In this document: positions 26,801 to 40,500 of the stretch, in pieces
Layout: the number at the start of each line of letters is the position of its first letter
Position numbering within the stretch: position 1 is the stretch's first letter
Source: Galaxea fascicularis
Lineage: Eukaryota > Cnidaria > Anthozoa > Scleractinia > Euphylliidae
Length of the DNA: 64,000 nucleotides
Assembly (NCBI GenBank): GCA_948470475.1
Contig: OX419346.1
Coordinates: 16,568,680-16,632,679 of the forward strand
Direction: 5' to 3'
The notes under the pieces: model-generated
Told to the model about the DNA's origin: nothing
Seen by the model: only the letters and a program-made list of their open reading frames with translations
The model's database searches: none
Translations under genes and position numbers: made by a program

Positions 26801-29800
26801 AAAAGTCAAGTCCAATTTCACCATCTGCGCTTACAAATCAACCCTGACACCTACGTTTTGAGGCTAAAGACTCCTTACCTCCGAAAGCAAAGCTCTACAA
26901 TAACCTTCACTGCGCCTAACAGTCGACTTCATAGCGGCCGACAAGATAAATACGCACGAAGGTTATTAGACGAGGCAGACACTGCATCTCGCTAGAATTT
27001 TTCCCTCACTGAGCTTCATGATGCTCTAAGGAAAACTTTGCTCTAGGAGGTGAACAGGAAAGCTAAATATACTGACTCCGTTTGAAACTAAGCCTGCGCT
27101 AAGATTTCAAATTCATGCAAATTTTCTTGAGAAAGAGAGAGAGTGGGACCAAATAAAGAGGGTTGAAAGGGAGGAGGGGCAGGGTAGGGGGGGGGGGGGA
27201 GAGAGTTTATTCTAACTTTCAATGTTAACTTTCTCTTACTAATCAGCTAATTGCCATTGTCGCTCCCCCCAGCACAAGCAAAGACCAAGAAGAATAGAAG
27301 GGGGAAACACACCTCAGTACTAAAATAAACAAGGCTTAGTATAACTTTCCTGCGACCCTGTTTTCAAAAATCCAGGTATATATCTCAAGCATATCGGTCG
27401 AATTGCACAGAATTATTTCATATTCAACTTAAAACGATAGGAAACGTTCAAATGAAGAGTTCTAAGTGCGAAAAGCGGAGAGGTTGCCTTTAGATGATCA
27501 AATCTTTAGACATGAAACTGTGCTCTTGGTCATAACCATGACATAAATTATCTTAGAATACTAGTGACTTGCTTAAAGTGCAGACATTGTGAAGATCGTG
27601 GACTTATGTTAGGCTTGAAAGCCGTCTTCTAAGGTCTGTAACATTTGTACGCGAAAAGAGTTGTGATTTGAACAAATTTGGCTGTGAAATCAGTCCCATA
27701 TTTGCTAATCCTGTGAAATATATACCTGACCTTATGAAAACCAGGTCGACGAAAATTCGAGGCTTTTTAGAACTTCCTTTGCTATTACCTCCGTTGTTTA
27801 ACAAGGACACTTAACTTTTTGCTTATTACCAGATTACAGTGTCGACGAAAGGAAAAAAAAAAGAACATGGCTATTTGCTATATCACTAGACATGAAATCG
27901 ACGTAACCTCTGACCTGAACTATCGTGTGGGCAGTAGTGTCAGTTTTGCCCAAATCTTGCTTTGAAACGTCGGCCTTGCCGAGAGCAAAGTTACCGTCGG
28001 AAAGAGGCATCGATTTCCACGAAATCAAGCAACGTTTTAAACCGAATTCCCTGGTGGCTAACACAAATAACAGCAAGCTCTTGGTAAATTACATCTACGT
28101 AAACATGTGGCAAATGTTACGACTAGATTTGAGGCCGGAAATCACACATTATGACACTTCAAATTATCACATCACTTATCAGATCACTAGCATAGAATCG
28201 CTAAAGCCGCAAGGGCGGTAACAAGTCGGGAAACTGGAAAAACTTACGGTTTTCGCGCAGAAATACAGAGGCAAATCTTGTCGTCGCCTGATAGTTACTT
28301 GAAGTCCCGGATGTTGAAAAACGATTTCAAGCAAACTTCCGTCAAGCCCTTGTTTCTTGCTCAATTTTTACTAAGTCTTTAGCCTGGTCAAAAGTCAAGT
28401 CCAATTTCACCATCTGCGCTTACAAATCAACCCTGACACCTACGTTTTGAGGCTAAAGACTCCTTACCTCCGAAAGCAAAGCTCTACAATAACCTTCACT
28501 GCGCCTAACAGTCGACTTCATAGCGGCCGACAAGATAAATACGCACGAAGGTTATTAGACGAGGCAGACACTGCATCTCGCTAGAATTTTTCCCTCACTG
28601 AGCTTCATGATGCTCTAAGGAAAACTTTGCTCTAGGAGGTGAACAGGAAAGCTAAATATACTGACTCCGTTTGAAACTAAGCCTGCGCTAAGATTTCAAA
28701 TTCATGCAAATTTTCTTGAGAAAGAGAGAGAGTGGGACCAAATAAAGAGGGTTGAAAGGGAGGAGGGGCAGGGTAGGGGGGGGGGGGGAGAGAGTTTATT
28801 CTAACTTTCAATGTTAACTTTCTCTTACTAATCAGCTAATTGCCATTGTCGCTCCCCCCAGCACAAGCAAAGACCAAGAAGAATAGAAGGGGGAAACACA
28901 CCTCAGTACTAAAATAAACAAGGCTTAGTATAACTTTCCTGCGACCCTGTTTTCAAAAATCCAGGTATATATCTCAAGCATATCGGTCGAATTGCACAGA
29001 ATTATTTCATATTCAACTTAAAACGATAGGAAACGTTCAAATGAAGAGTTCTAAGTGCGAAAAGCGGAGAGGTTGCCTTTAGATGATCAAATCTTTAGAC
29101 ATGAAACTGTGCTCTTGGTCATAACCATGACATAAATTATCTTAGAATACTAGTGACTTGCTTAAAGTGCAGACATTGTGAAGATCGTGGACTTATGTTA
29201 GGCTTGAAAGCCGTCTTCTAAGGTCTGTAACATTTGTACGCGAAAAGAGTTGTGATTTGAACAAATTTGGCTGTGAAATCAGTCCCATATTTGCTAATCC
29301 TGTGAAATATATACCTGACCTTATGAAAACCAGGTCGACGAAAATTCGAGGCTTTTTAGAACTTCCTTTGCTATTACCTCCGTTGTTTAACAAGGACACT
29401 TAACTTTTTGCTTATTACCAGATTACAGTGTCGACGAAAGGAAAAAAAAAAGAACATGGCTATTTGCTATATCACTAGACATGAAATCGACGTAACCTCT
29501 GACCTGAACTATCGTGTGGGCAGTAGTGTCAGTTTTGCCCAAATCTTGCTTTGAAACGTCGGCCTTGCCGAGAGCAAAGTTACCGTCGGAAAGAGGCATC
29601 GATTTCCACGAAATCAAGCAACGTTTTAAACCGAATTCCCTGGTGGCTAACACAAATAACAGCAAGCTCTTGGTAAATTACATCTACGTAAACATGTGGC
29701 AAATGTTACGACTAGATTTGAGGCCGGAAATCACACATTATGACACTTCAAATTATCACATCACTTATCAGATCACTAGCATAGAATCGCTAAAGCCGCA

Positions 29801-32800
29801 AGGGCGGTAACAAGTCGGGAAACTGGAAAAACTTACGGTTTTCGCGCAGAAATACAGAGGCAAATCTTGTCGTCGCCTGATAGTTACTTGAAGTCCCGGA
29901 TGTTGAAAAACGATTTCAAGCAAACTTCCGTCAAGCCCTTGTTTCTTGCTCAATTTTTACTAAGTCTTTAGCCTGGTCAAAAGTCAAGTCCAATTTCACC
30001 ATCTGCGCTTACAAATCAACCCTGACACCTACGTTTTGAGGCTAAAGACTCCTTACCTCCGAAAGCAAAGCTCTACAATAACCTTCACTGCGCCTAACAG
30101 TCGACTTCATAGCGGCCGACAAGATAAATACGCACGAAGGTTATTAGACGAGGCAGACACTGCATCTCGCTAGAATTTTTCCCTCACTGAGCTTCATGAT
30201 GCTCTAAGGAAAACTTTGCTCTAGGAGGTGAACAGGAAAGCTAAATATACTGACTCCGTTTGAAACTAAGCCTGCGCTAAGATTTCAAATTCATGCAAAT
30301 TTTCTTGAGAAAGAGAGAGAGTGGGACCAAATAAAGAGGGTTGAAAGGGAGGAGGGGCAGGGTAGGGGGGGGGGGGGAGAGAGTTTATTCTAACTTTCAA
30401 TGTTAACTTTCTCTTACTAATCAGCTAATTGCCATTGTCGCTCCCCCCAGCACAAGCAAAGACCAAGAAGAATAGAAGGGGGAAACACACCTCAGTACTA
30501 AAATAAACAAGGCTTAGTATAACTTTCCTGCGACCCTGTTTTCAAAAATCCAGGTATATATCTCAAGCATATCGGTCGAATTGCACAGAATTATTTCATA
30601 TTCAACTTAAAACGATAGGAAACGTTCAAATGAAGAGTTCTAAGTGCGAAAAGCGGAGAGGTTGCCTTTAGATGATCAAATCTTTAGACATGAAACTGTG
30701 CTCTTGGTCATAACCATGACATAAATTATCTTAGAATACTAGTGACTTGCTTAAAGTGCAGACATTGTGAAGATCGTGGACTTATGTTAGGCTTGAAAGC
30801 CGTCTTCTAAGGTCTGTAACATTTGTACGCGAAAAGAGTTGTGATTTGAACAAATTTGGCTGTGAAATCAGTCCCATATTTGCTAATCCTGTGAAATATA
30901 TACCTGACCTTATGAAAACCAGGTCGACGAAAATTCGAGGCTTTTTAGAACTTCCTTTGCTATTACCTCCGTTGTTTAACAAGGACACTTAACTTTTTGC
31001 TTATTACCAGATTACAGTGTCGACGAAAGGAAAAAAAAAAGAACATGGCTATTTGCTATATCACTAGACATGAAATCGACGTAACCTCTGACCTGAACTA
31101 TCGTGTGGGCAGTAGTGTCAGTTTTGCCCAAATCTTGCTTTGAAACGTCGGCCTTGCCGAGAGCAAAGTTACCGTCGGAAAGAGGCATCGATTTCCACGA
31201 AATCAAGCAACGTTTTAAACCGAATTCCCTGGTGGCTAACACAAATAACAGCAAGCTCTTGGTAAATTACATCTACGTAAACATGTGGCAAATGTTACGA
31301 CTAGATTTGAGGCCGGAAATCACACATTATGACACTTCAAATTATCACATCACTTATCAGATCACTAGCATAGAATCGCTAAAGCCGCAAGGGCGGTAAC
31401 AAGTCGGGAAACTGGAAAAACTTACGGTTTTCGCGCAGAAATACAGAGGCAAATCTTGTCGTCGCCTGATAGTTACTTGAAGTCCCGGATGTTGAAAAAC
31501 GATTTCAAGCAAACTTCCGTCAAGCCCTTGTTTCTTGCTCAATTTTTACTAAGTCTTTAGCCTGGTCAAAAGTCAAGTCCAATTTCACCATCTGCGCTTA
31601 CAAATCAACCCTGACACCTACGTTTTGAGGCTAAAGACTCCTTACCTCCGAAAGCAAAGCTCTACAATAACCTTCACTGCGCCTAACAGTCGACTTCATA
31701 GCGGCCGACAAGATAAATACGCACGAAGGTTATTAGACGAGGCAGACACTGCATCTCGCTAGAATTTTTCCCTCACTGAGCTTCATGATGCTCTAAGGAA
31801 AACTTTGCTCTAGGAGGTGAACAGGAAAGCTAAATATACTGACTCCGTTTGAAACTAAGCCTGCGCTAAGATTTCAAATTCATGCAAATTTTCTTGAGAA
31901 AGAGAGAGAGTGGGACCAAATAAAGAGGGTTGAAAGGGAGGAGGGGCAGGGTAGGGGGGGGGGGGGAGAGAGTTTATTCTAACTTTCAATGTTAACTTTC
32001 TCTTACTAATCAGCTAATTGCCATTGTCGCTCCCCCCAGCACAAGCAAAGACCAAGAAGAATAGAAGGGGGAAACACACCTCAGTACTAAAATAAACAAG
32101 GCTTAGTATAACTTTCCTGCGACCCTGTTTTCAAAAATCCAGGTATATATCTCAAGCATATCGGTCGAATTGCACAGAATTATTTCATATTCAACTTAAA
32201 ACGATAGGAAACGTTCAAATGAAGAGTTCTAAGTGCGAAAAGCGGAGAGGTTGCCTTTAGATGATCAAATCTTTAGACATGAAACTGTGCTCTTGGTCAT
32301 AACCATGACATAAATTATCTTAGAATACTAGTGACTTGCTTAAAGTGCAGACATTGTGAAGATCGTGGACTTATGTTAGGCTTGAAAGCCGTCTTCTAAG
32401 GTCTGTAACATTTGTACGCGAAAAGAGTTGTGATTTGAACAAATTTGGCTGTGAAATCAGTCCCATATTTGCTAATCCTGTGAAATATATACCTGACCTT
32501 ATGAAAACCAGGTCGACGAAAATTCGAGGCTTTTTAGAACTTCCTTTGCTATTACCTCCGTTGTTTAACAAGGACACTTAACTTTTTGCTTATTACCAGA
32601 TTACAGTGTCGACGAAAGGAAAAAAAAAAGAACATGGCTATTTGCTATATCACTAGACATGAAATCGACGTAACCTCTGACCTGAACTATCGTGTGGGCA
32701 GTAGTGTCAGTTTTGCCCAAATCTTGCTTTGAAACGTCGGCCTTGCCGAGAGCAAAGTTACCGTCGGAAAGAGGCATCGATTTCCACGAAATCAAGCAAC

Positions 32801-35800
32801 GTTTTAAACCGAATTCCCTGGTGGCTAACACAAATAACAGCAAGCTCTTGGTAAATTACATCTACGTAAACATGTGGCAAATGTTACGACTAGATTTGAG
32901 GCCGGAAATCACACATTATGACACTTCAAATTATCACATCACTTATCAGATCACTAGCATAGAATCGCTAAAGCCGCAAGGGCGGTAACAAGTCGGGAAA
33001 CTGGAAAAACTTACGGTTTTCGCGCAGAAATACAGAGGCAAATCTTGTCGTCGCCTGATAGTTACTTGAAGTCCCGGATGTTGAAAAACGATTTCAAGCA
33101 AACTTCCGTCAAGCCCTTGTTTCTTGCTCAATTTTTACTAAGTCTTTAGCCTGGTCAAAAGTCAAGTCCAATTTCACCATCTGCGCTTACAAATCAACCC
33201 TGACACCTACGTTTTGAGGCTAAAGACTCCTTACCTCCGAAAGCAAAGCTCTACAATAACCTTCACTGCGCCTAACAGTCGACTTCATAGCGGCCGACAA
33301 GATAAATACGCACGAAGGTTATTAGACGAGGCAGACACTGCATCTCGCTAGAATTTTTCCCTCACTGAGCTTCATGATGCTCTAAGGAAAACTTTGCTCT
33401 AGGAGGTGAACAGGAAAGCTAAATATACTGACTCCGTTTGAAACTAAGCCTGCGCTAAGATTTCAAATTCATGCAAATTTTCTTGAGAAAGAGAGAGAGT
33501 GGGACCAAATAAAGAGGGTTGAAAGGGAGGAGGGGCAGGGTAGGGGGGGGGGGGGAGAGAGTTTATTCTAACTTTCAATGTTAACTTTCTCTTACTAATC
33601 AGCTAATTGCCATTGTCGCTCCCCCCAGCACAAGCAAAGACCAAGAAGAATAGAAGGGGGAAACACACCTCAGTACTAAAATAAACAAGGCTTAGTATAA
33701 CTTTCCTGCGACCCTGTTTTCAAAAATCCAGGTATATATCTCAAGCATATCGGTCGAATTGCACAGAATTATTTCATATTCAACTTAAAACGATAGGAAA
33801 CGTTCAAATGAAGAGTTCTAAGTGCGAAAAGCGGAGAGGTTGCCTTTAGATGATCAAATCTTTAGACATGAAACTGTGCTCTTGGTCATAACCATGACAT
33901 AAATTATCTTAGAATACTAGTGACTTGCTTAAAGTGCAGACATTGTGAAGATCGTGGACTTATGTTAGGCTTGAAAGCCGTCTTCTAAGGTCTGTAACAT
34001 TTGTACGCGAAAAGAGTTGTGATTTGAACAAATTTGGCTGTGAAATCAGTCCCATATTTGCTAATCCTGTGAAATATATACCTGACCTTATGAAAACCAG
34101 GTCGACGAAAATTCGAGGCTTTTTAGAACTTCCTTTGCTATTACCTCCGTTGTTTAACAAGGACACTTAACTTTTTGCTTATTACCAGATTACAGTGTCG
34201 ACGAAAGGAAAAAAAAAAGAACATGGCTATTTGCTATATCACTAGACATGAAATCGACGTAACCTCTGACCTGAACTATCGTGTGGGCAGTAGTGTCAGT
34301 TTTGCCCAAATCTTGCTTTGAAACGTCGGCCTTGCCGAGAGCAAAGTTACCGTCGGAAAGAGGCATCGATTTCCACGAAATCAAGCAACGTTTTAAACCG
34401 AATTCCCTGGTGGCTAACACAAATAACAGCAAGCTCTTGGTAAATTACATCTACGTAAACATGTGGCAAATGTTACGACTAGATTTGAGGCCGGAAATCA
34501 CACATTATGACACTTCAAATTATCACATCACTTATCAGATCACTAGCATAGAATCGCTAAAGCCGCAAGGGCGGTAACAAGTCGGGAAACTGGAAAAACT
34601 TACGGTTTTCGCGCAGAAATACAGAGGCAAATCTTGTCGTCGCCTGATAGTTACTTGAAGTCCCGGATGTTGAAAAACGATTTCAAGCAAACTTCCGTCA
34701 AGCCCTTGTTTCTTGCTCAATTTTTACTAAGTCTTTAGCCTGGTCAAAAGTCAAGTCCAATTTCACCATCTGCGCTTACAAATCAACCCTGACACCTACG
34801 TTTTGAGGCTAAAGACTCCTTACCTCCGAAAGCAAAGCTCTACAATAACCTTCACTGCGCCTAACAGTCGACTTCATAGCGGCCGACAAGATAAATACGC
34901 ACGAAGGTTATTAGACGAGGCAGACACTGCATCTCGCTAGAATTTTTCCCTCACTGAGCTTCATGATGCTCTAAGGAAAACTTTGCTCTAGGAGGTGAAC
35001 AGGAAAGCTAAATATACTGACTCCGTTTGAAACTAAGCCTGCGCTAAGATTTCAAATTCATGCAAATTTTCTTGAGAAAGAGAGAGAGTGGGACCAAATA
35101 AAGAGGGTTGAAAGGGAGGAGGGGCAGGGTAGGGGGGGGGGGGGAGAGAGTTTATTCTAACTTTCAATGTTAACTTTCTCTTACTAATCAGCTAATTGCC
35201 ATTGTCGCTCCCCCCAGCACAAGCAAAGACCAAGAAGAATAGAAGGGGGAAACACACCTCAGTACTAAAATAAACAAGGCTTAGTATAACTTTCCTGCGA
35301 CCCTGTTTTCAAAAATCCAGGTATATATCTCAAGCATATCGGTCGAATTGCACAGAATTATTTCATATTCAACTTAAAACGATAGGAAACGTTCAAATGA
35401 AGAGTTCTAAGTGCGAAAAGCGGAGAGGTTGCCTTTAGATGATCAAATCTTTAGACATGAAACTGTGCTCTTGGTCATAACCATGACATAAATTATCTTA
35501 GAATACTAGTGACTTGCTTAAAGTGCAGACATTGTGAAGATCGTGGACTTATGTTAGGCTTGAAAGCCGTCTTCTAAGGTCTGTAACATTTGTACGCGAA
35601 AAGAGTTGTGATTTGAACAAATTTGGCTGTGAAATCAGTCCCATATTTGCTAATCCTGTGAAATATATACCTGACCTTATGAAAACCAGGTCGACGAAAA
35701 TTCGAGGCTTTTTAGAACTTCCTTTGCTATTACCTCCGTTGTTTAACAAGGACACTTAACTTTTTGCTTATTACCAGATTACAGTGTCGACGAAAGGAAA

Positions 35801-37141
35801 AAAAAAAGAACATGGCTATTTGCTATATCACTAGACATGAAATCGACGTAACCTCTGACCTGAACTATCGTGTGGGCAGTAGTGTCAGTTTTGCCCAAAT
35901 CTTGCTTTGAAACGTCGGCCTTGCCGAGAGCAAAGTTACCGTCGGAAAGAGGCATCGATTTCCACGAAATCAAGCAACGTTTTAAACCGAATTCCCTGGT
36001 GGCTAACACAAATAACAGCAAGCTCTTGGTAAATTACATCTACGTAAACATGTGGCAAATGTTACGACTAGATTTGAGGCCGGAAATCACACATTATGAC
36101 ACTTCAAATTATCACATCACTTATCAGATCACTAGCATAGAATCGCTAAAGCCGCAAGGGCGGTAACAAGTCGGGAAACTGGAAAAACTTACGGTTTTCG
36201 CGCAGAAATACAGAGGCAAATCTTGTCGTCGCCTGATAGTTACTTGAAGTCCCGGATGTTGAAAAACGATTTCAAGCAAACTTCCGTCAAGCCCTTGTTT
36301 CTTGCTCAATTTTTACTAAGTCTTTAGCCTGGTCAAAAGTCAAGTCCAATTTCACCATCTGCGCTTACAAATCAACCCTGACACCTACGTTTTGAGGCTA
36401 AAGACTCCTTACCTCCGAAAGCAAAGCTCTACAATAACCTTCACTGCGCCTAACAGTCGACTTCATAGCGGCCGACAAGATAAATACGCACGAAGGTTAT
36501 TAGACGAGGCAGACACTGCATCTCGCTAGAATTTTTCCCTCACTGAGCTTCATGATGCTCTAAGGAAAACTTTGCTCTAGGAGGTGAACAGGAAAGCTAA
36601 ATATACTGACTCCGTTTGAAACTAAGCCTGCGCTAAGATTTCAAATTCATGCAAATTTTCTTGAGAAAGAGAGAGAGTGGGACCAAATAAAGAGGGTTGA
36701 AAGGGAGGAGGGGCAGGGTAGGGGGGGGGGGGGAGAGAGTTTATTCTAACTTTCAATGTTAACTTTCTCTTACTAATCAGCTAATTGCCATTGTCGCTCC
36801 CCCCAGCACAAGCAAAGACCAAGAAGAATAGAAGGGGGAAACACACCTCAGTACTAAAATAAACAAGGCTTAGTATAACTTTCCTGCGACCCTGTTTTCA
36901 AAAATCCAGGTATATATCTCAAGCATATCGGTCGAATTGCACAGAATTATTTCATATTCAACTTAAAACGATAGGAAACGTTCAAATGAAGAGTTCTAAG
37001 TGCGAAAAGCGGAGAGGTTGCCTTTAGATGATCAAATCTTTAGACATGAAACTGTGCTCTTGGTCATAACCATGACATAAATTATCTTAGAATACTAGTG
37101 ACTTGCTTAAAGTGCAGACATTGTGAAGATCGTGGACTTAT

Positions 37142-37594
37142 GTTAGGCTTGAAAGCCGTCTTCTAAGGTCTGTAACATTTGTACGCGAAAAGAGTTGTGA
37201 TTTGAACAAATTTGGCTGTGAAATCAGTCCCATATTTGCTAATCCTGTGAAATATATACCTGACCTTATGAAAACCAGGTCGACGAAAATTCGAGGCTTT
37301 TTAGAACTTCCTTTGCTATTACCTCCGTTGTTTAACAAGGACACTTAACTTTTTGCTTATTACCAGATTACAGTGTCGACGAAAGGAAAAAAAAAAGAAC
37401 ATGGCTATTTGCTATATCACTAGACATGAAATCGACGTAACCTCTGACCTGAACTATCGTGTGGGCAGTAGTGTCAGTTTTGCGTTAGGCTTGAAAGCCG
37501 TCTTCTAAGGTCTGTAACATTTGTACGCGAAAAGAGTTGTGATTTGAACAAATTTGGCTGTGAAATCAGTCCCATATTTGCTAATCCTGTGAAA
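37142..37594. repeat. Out-of-phase 342-bp duplication or misjoin
   Basis: The array runs normally through B (36917-37252), TATATA and the first 225 bases of an A core (37259-37483), then jumps from ...CAGTTTTGC to GTTAGGCTTG..., which is the sequence 342 bp earlier (37142). The last 111 bases of B follow (37484-37594), then a normal A from 37601. The joint has no shared bases. The left breakpoint falls inside a TGGGCA/TGCCCA hairpin, and the right one is four bases before GGCTTGAAAGCC. The added length equals that of the B-B site although the phase is unrelated. Confidence 0.9.
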
Positions 37595-40500
37595 TATATA
37601 CCTGACCTTATGAAAACCAGGTCGACGAAAATTCGAGGCTTTTTAGAACTTCCTTTGCTATTACCTCCGTTGTTTAACAAGGACACTTAACTTTTTGCTT
37701 ATTACCAGATTACAGTGTCGACGAAAGGAAAAAAAAAAGAACATGGCTATTTGCTATATCACTAGACATGAAATCGACGTAACCTCTGACCTGAACTATC
37801 GTGTGGGCAGTAGTGTCAGTTTTGCCCAAATCTTGCTTTGAAACGTCGGCCTTGCCGAGAGCAAAGTTACCGTCGGAAAGAGGCATCGATTTCCACGAAA
37901 TCAAGCAACGTTTTAAACCGAATTCCCTGGTGGCTAACACAAATAACAGCAAGCTCTTGGTAAATTACATCTACGTAAACATGTGGCAAATGTTACGACT
38001 AGATTTGAGGCCGGAAATCACACATTATGACACTTCAAATTATCACATCACTTATCAGATCACTAGCATAGAATCGCTAAAGCCGCAAGGGCGGTAACAA
38101 GTCGGGAAACTGGAAAAACTTACGGTTTTCGCGCAGAAATACAGAGGCAAATCTTGTCGTCGCCTGATAGTTACTTGAAGTCCCGGATGTTGAAAAACGA
38201 TTTCAAGCAAACTTCCGTCAAGCCCTTGTTTCTTGCTCAATTTTTACTAAGTCTTTAGCCTGGTCAAAAGTCAAGTCCAATTTCACCATCTGCGCTTACA
38301 AATCAACCCTGACACCTACGTTTTGAGGCTAAAGACTCCTTACCTCCGAAAGCAAAGCTCTACAATAACCTTCACTGCGCCTAACAGTCGACTTCATAGC
38401 GGCCGACAAGATAAATACGCACGAAGGTTATTAGACGAGGCAGACACTGCATCTCGCTAGAATTTTTCCCTCACTGAGCTTCATGATGCTCTAAGGAAAA
38501 CTTTGCTCTAGGAGGTGAACAGGAAAGCTAAATATACTGACTCCGTTTGAAACTAAGCCTGCGCTAAGATTTCAAATTCATGCAAATTTTCTTGAGAAAG
38601 AGAGAGAGTGGGACCAAATAAAGAGGGTTGAAAGGGAGGAGGGGCAGGGTAGGGGGGGGGGGGGAGAGAGTTTATTCTAACTTTCAATGTTAACTTTCTC
38701 TTACTAATCAGCTAATTGCCATTGTCGCTCCCCCCAGCACAAGCAAAGACCAAGAAGAATAGAAGGGGGAAACACACCTCAGTACTAAAATAAACAAGGC
38801 TTAGTATAACTTTCCTGCGACCCTGTTTTCAAAAATCCAGGTATATATCTCAAGCATATCGGTCGAATTGCACAGAATTATTTCATATTCAACTTAAAAC
38901 GATAGGAAACGTTCAAATGAAGAGTTCTAAGTGCGAAAAGCGGAGAGGTTGCCTTTAGATGATCAAATCTTTAGACATGAAACTGTGCTCTTGGTCATAA
39001 CCATGACATAAATTATCTTAGAATACTAGTGACTTGCTTAAAGTGCAGACATTGTGAAGATCGTGGACTTATGTTAGGCTTGAAAGCCGTCTTCTAAGGT
39101 CTGTAACATTTGTACGCGAAAAGAGTTGTGATTTGAACAAATTTGGCTGTGAAATCAGTCCCATATTTGCTAATCCTGTGAAATATATACCTGACCTTAT
39201 GAAAACCAGGTCGACGAAAATTCGAGGCTTTTTAGAACTTCCTTTGCTATTACCTCCGTTGTTTAACAAGGACACTTAACTTTTTGCTTATTACCAGATT
39301 ACAGTGTCGACGAAAGGAAAAAAAAAAGAACATGGCTATTTGCTATATCACTAGACATGAAATCGACGTAACCTCTGACCTGAACTATCGTGTGGGCAGT
39401 AGTGTCAGTTTTGCCCAAATCTTGCTTTGAAACGTCGGCCTTGCCGAGAGCAAAGTTACCGTCGGAAAGAGGCATCGATTTCCACGAAATCAAGCAACGT
39501 TTTAAACCGAATTCCCTGGTGGCTAACACAAATAACAGCAAGCTCTTGGTAAATTACATCTACGTAAACATGTGGCAAATGTTACGACTAGATTTGAGGC
39601 CGGAAATCACACATTATGACACTTCAAATTATCACATCACTTATCAGATCACTAGCATAGAATCGCTAAAGCCGCAAGGGCGGTAACAAGTCGGGAAACT
39701 GGAAAAACTTACGGTTTTCGCGCAGAAATACAGAGGCAAATCTTGTCGTCGCCTGATAGTTACTTGAAGTCCCGGATGTTGAAAAACGATTTCAAGCAAA
39801 CTTCCGTCAAGCCCTTGTTTCTTGCTCAATTTTTACTAAGTCTTTAGCCTGGTCAAAAGTCAAGTCCAATTTCACCATCTGCGCTTACAAATCAACCCTG
39901 ACACCTACGTTTTGAGGCTAAAGACTCCTTACCTCCGAAAGCAAAGCTCTACAATAACCTTCACTGCGCCTAACAGTCGACTTCATAGCGGCCGACAAGA
40001 TAAATACGCACGAAGGTTATTAGACGAGGCAGACACTGCATCTCGCTAGAATTTTTCCCTCACTGAGCTTCATGATGCTCTAAGGAAAACTTTGCTCTAG
40101 GAGGTGAACAGGAAAGCTAAATATACTGACTCCGTTTGAAACTAAGCCTGCGCTAAGATTTCAAATTCATGCAAATTTTCTTGAGAAAGAGAGAGAGTGG
40201 GACCAAATAAAGAGGGTTGAAAGGGAGGAGGGGCAGGGTAGGGGGGGGGGGGGAGAGAGTTTATTCTAACTTTCAATGTTAACTTTCTCTTACTAATCAG
40301 CTAATTGCCATTGTCGCTCCCCCCAGCACAAGCAAAGACCAAGAAGAATAGAAGGGGGAAACACACCTCAGTACTAAAATAAACAAGGCTTAGTATAACT
40401 TTCCTGCGACCCTGTTTTCAAAAATCCAGGTATATATCTCAAGCATATCGGTCGAATTGCACAGAATTATTTCATATTCAACTTAAAACGATAGGAAACG

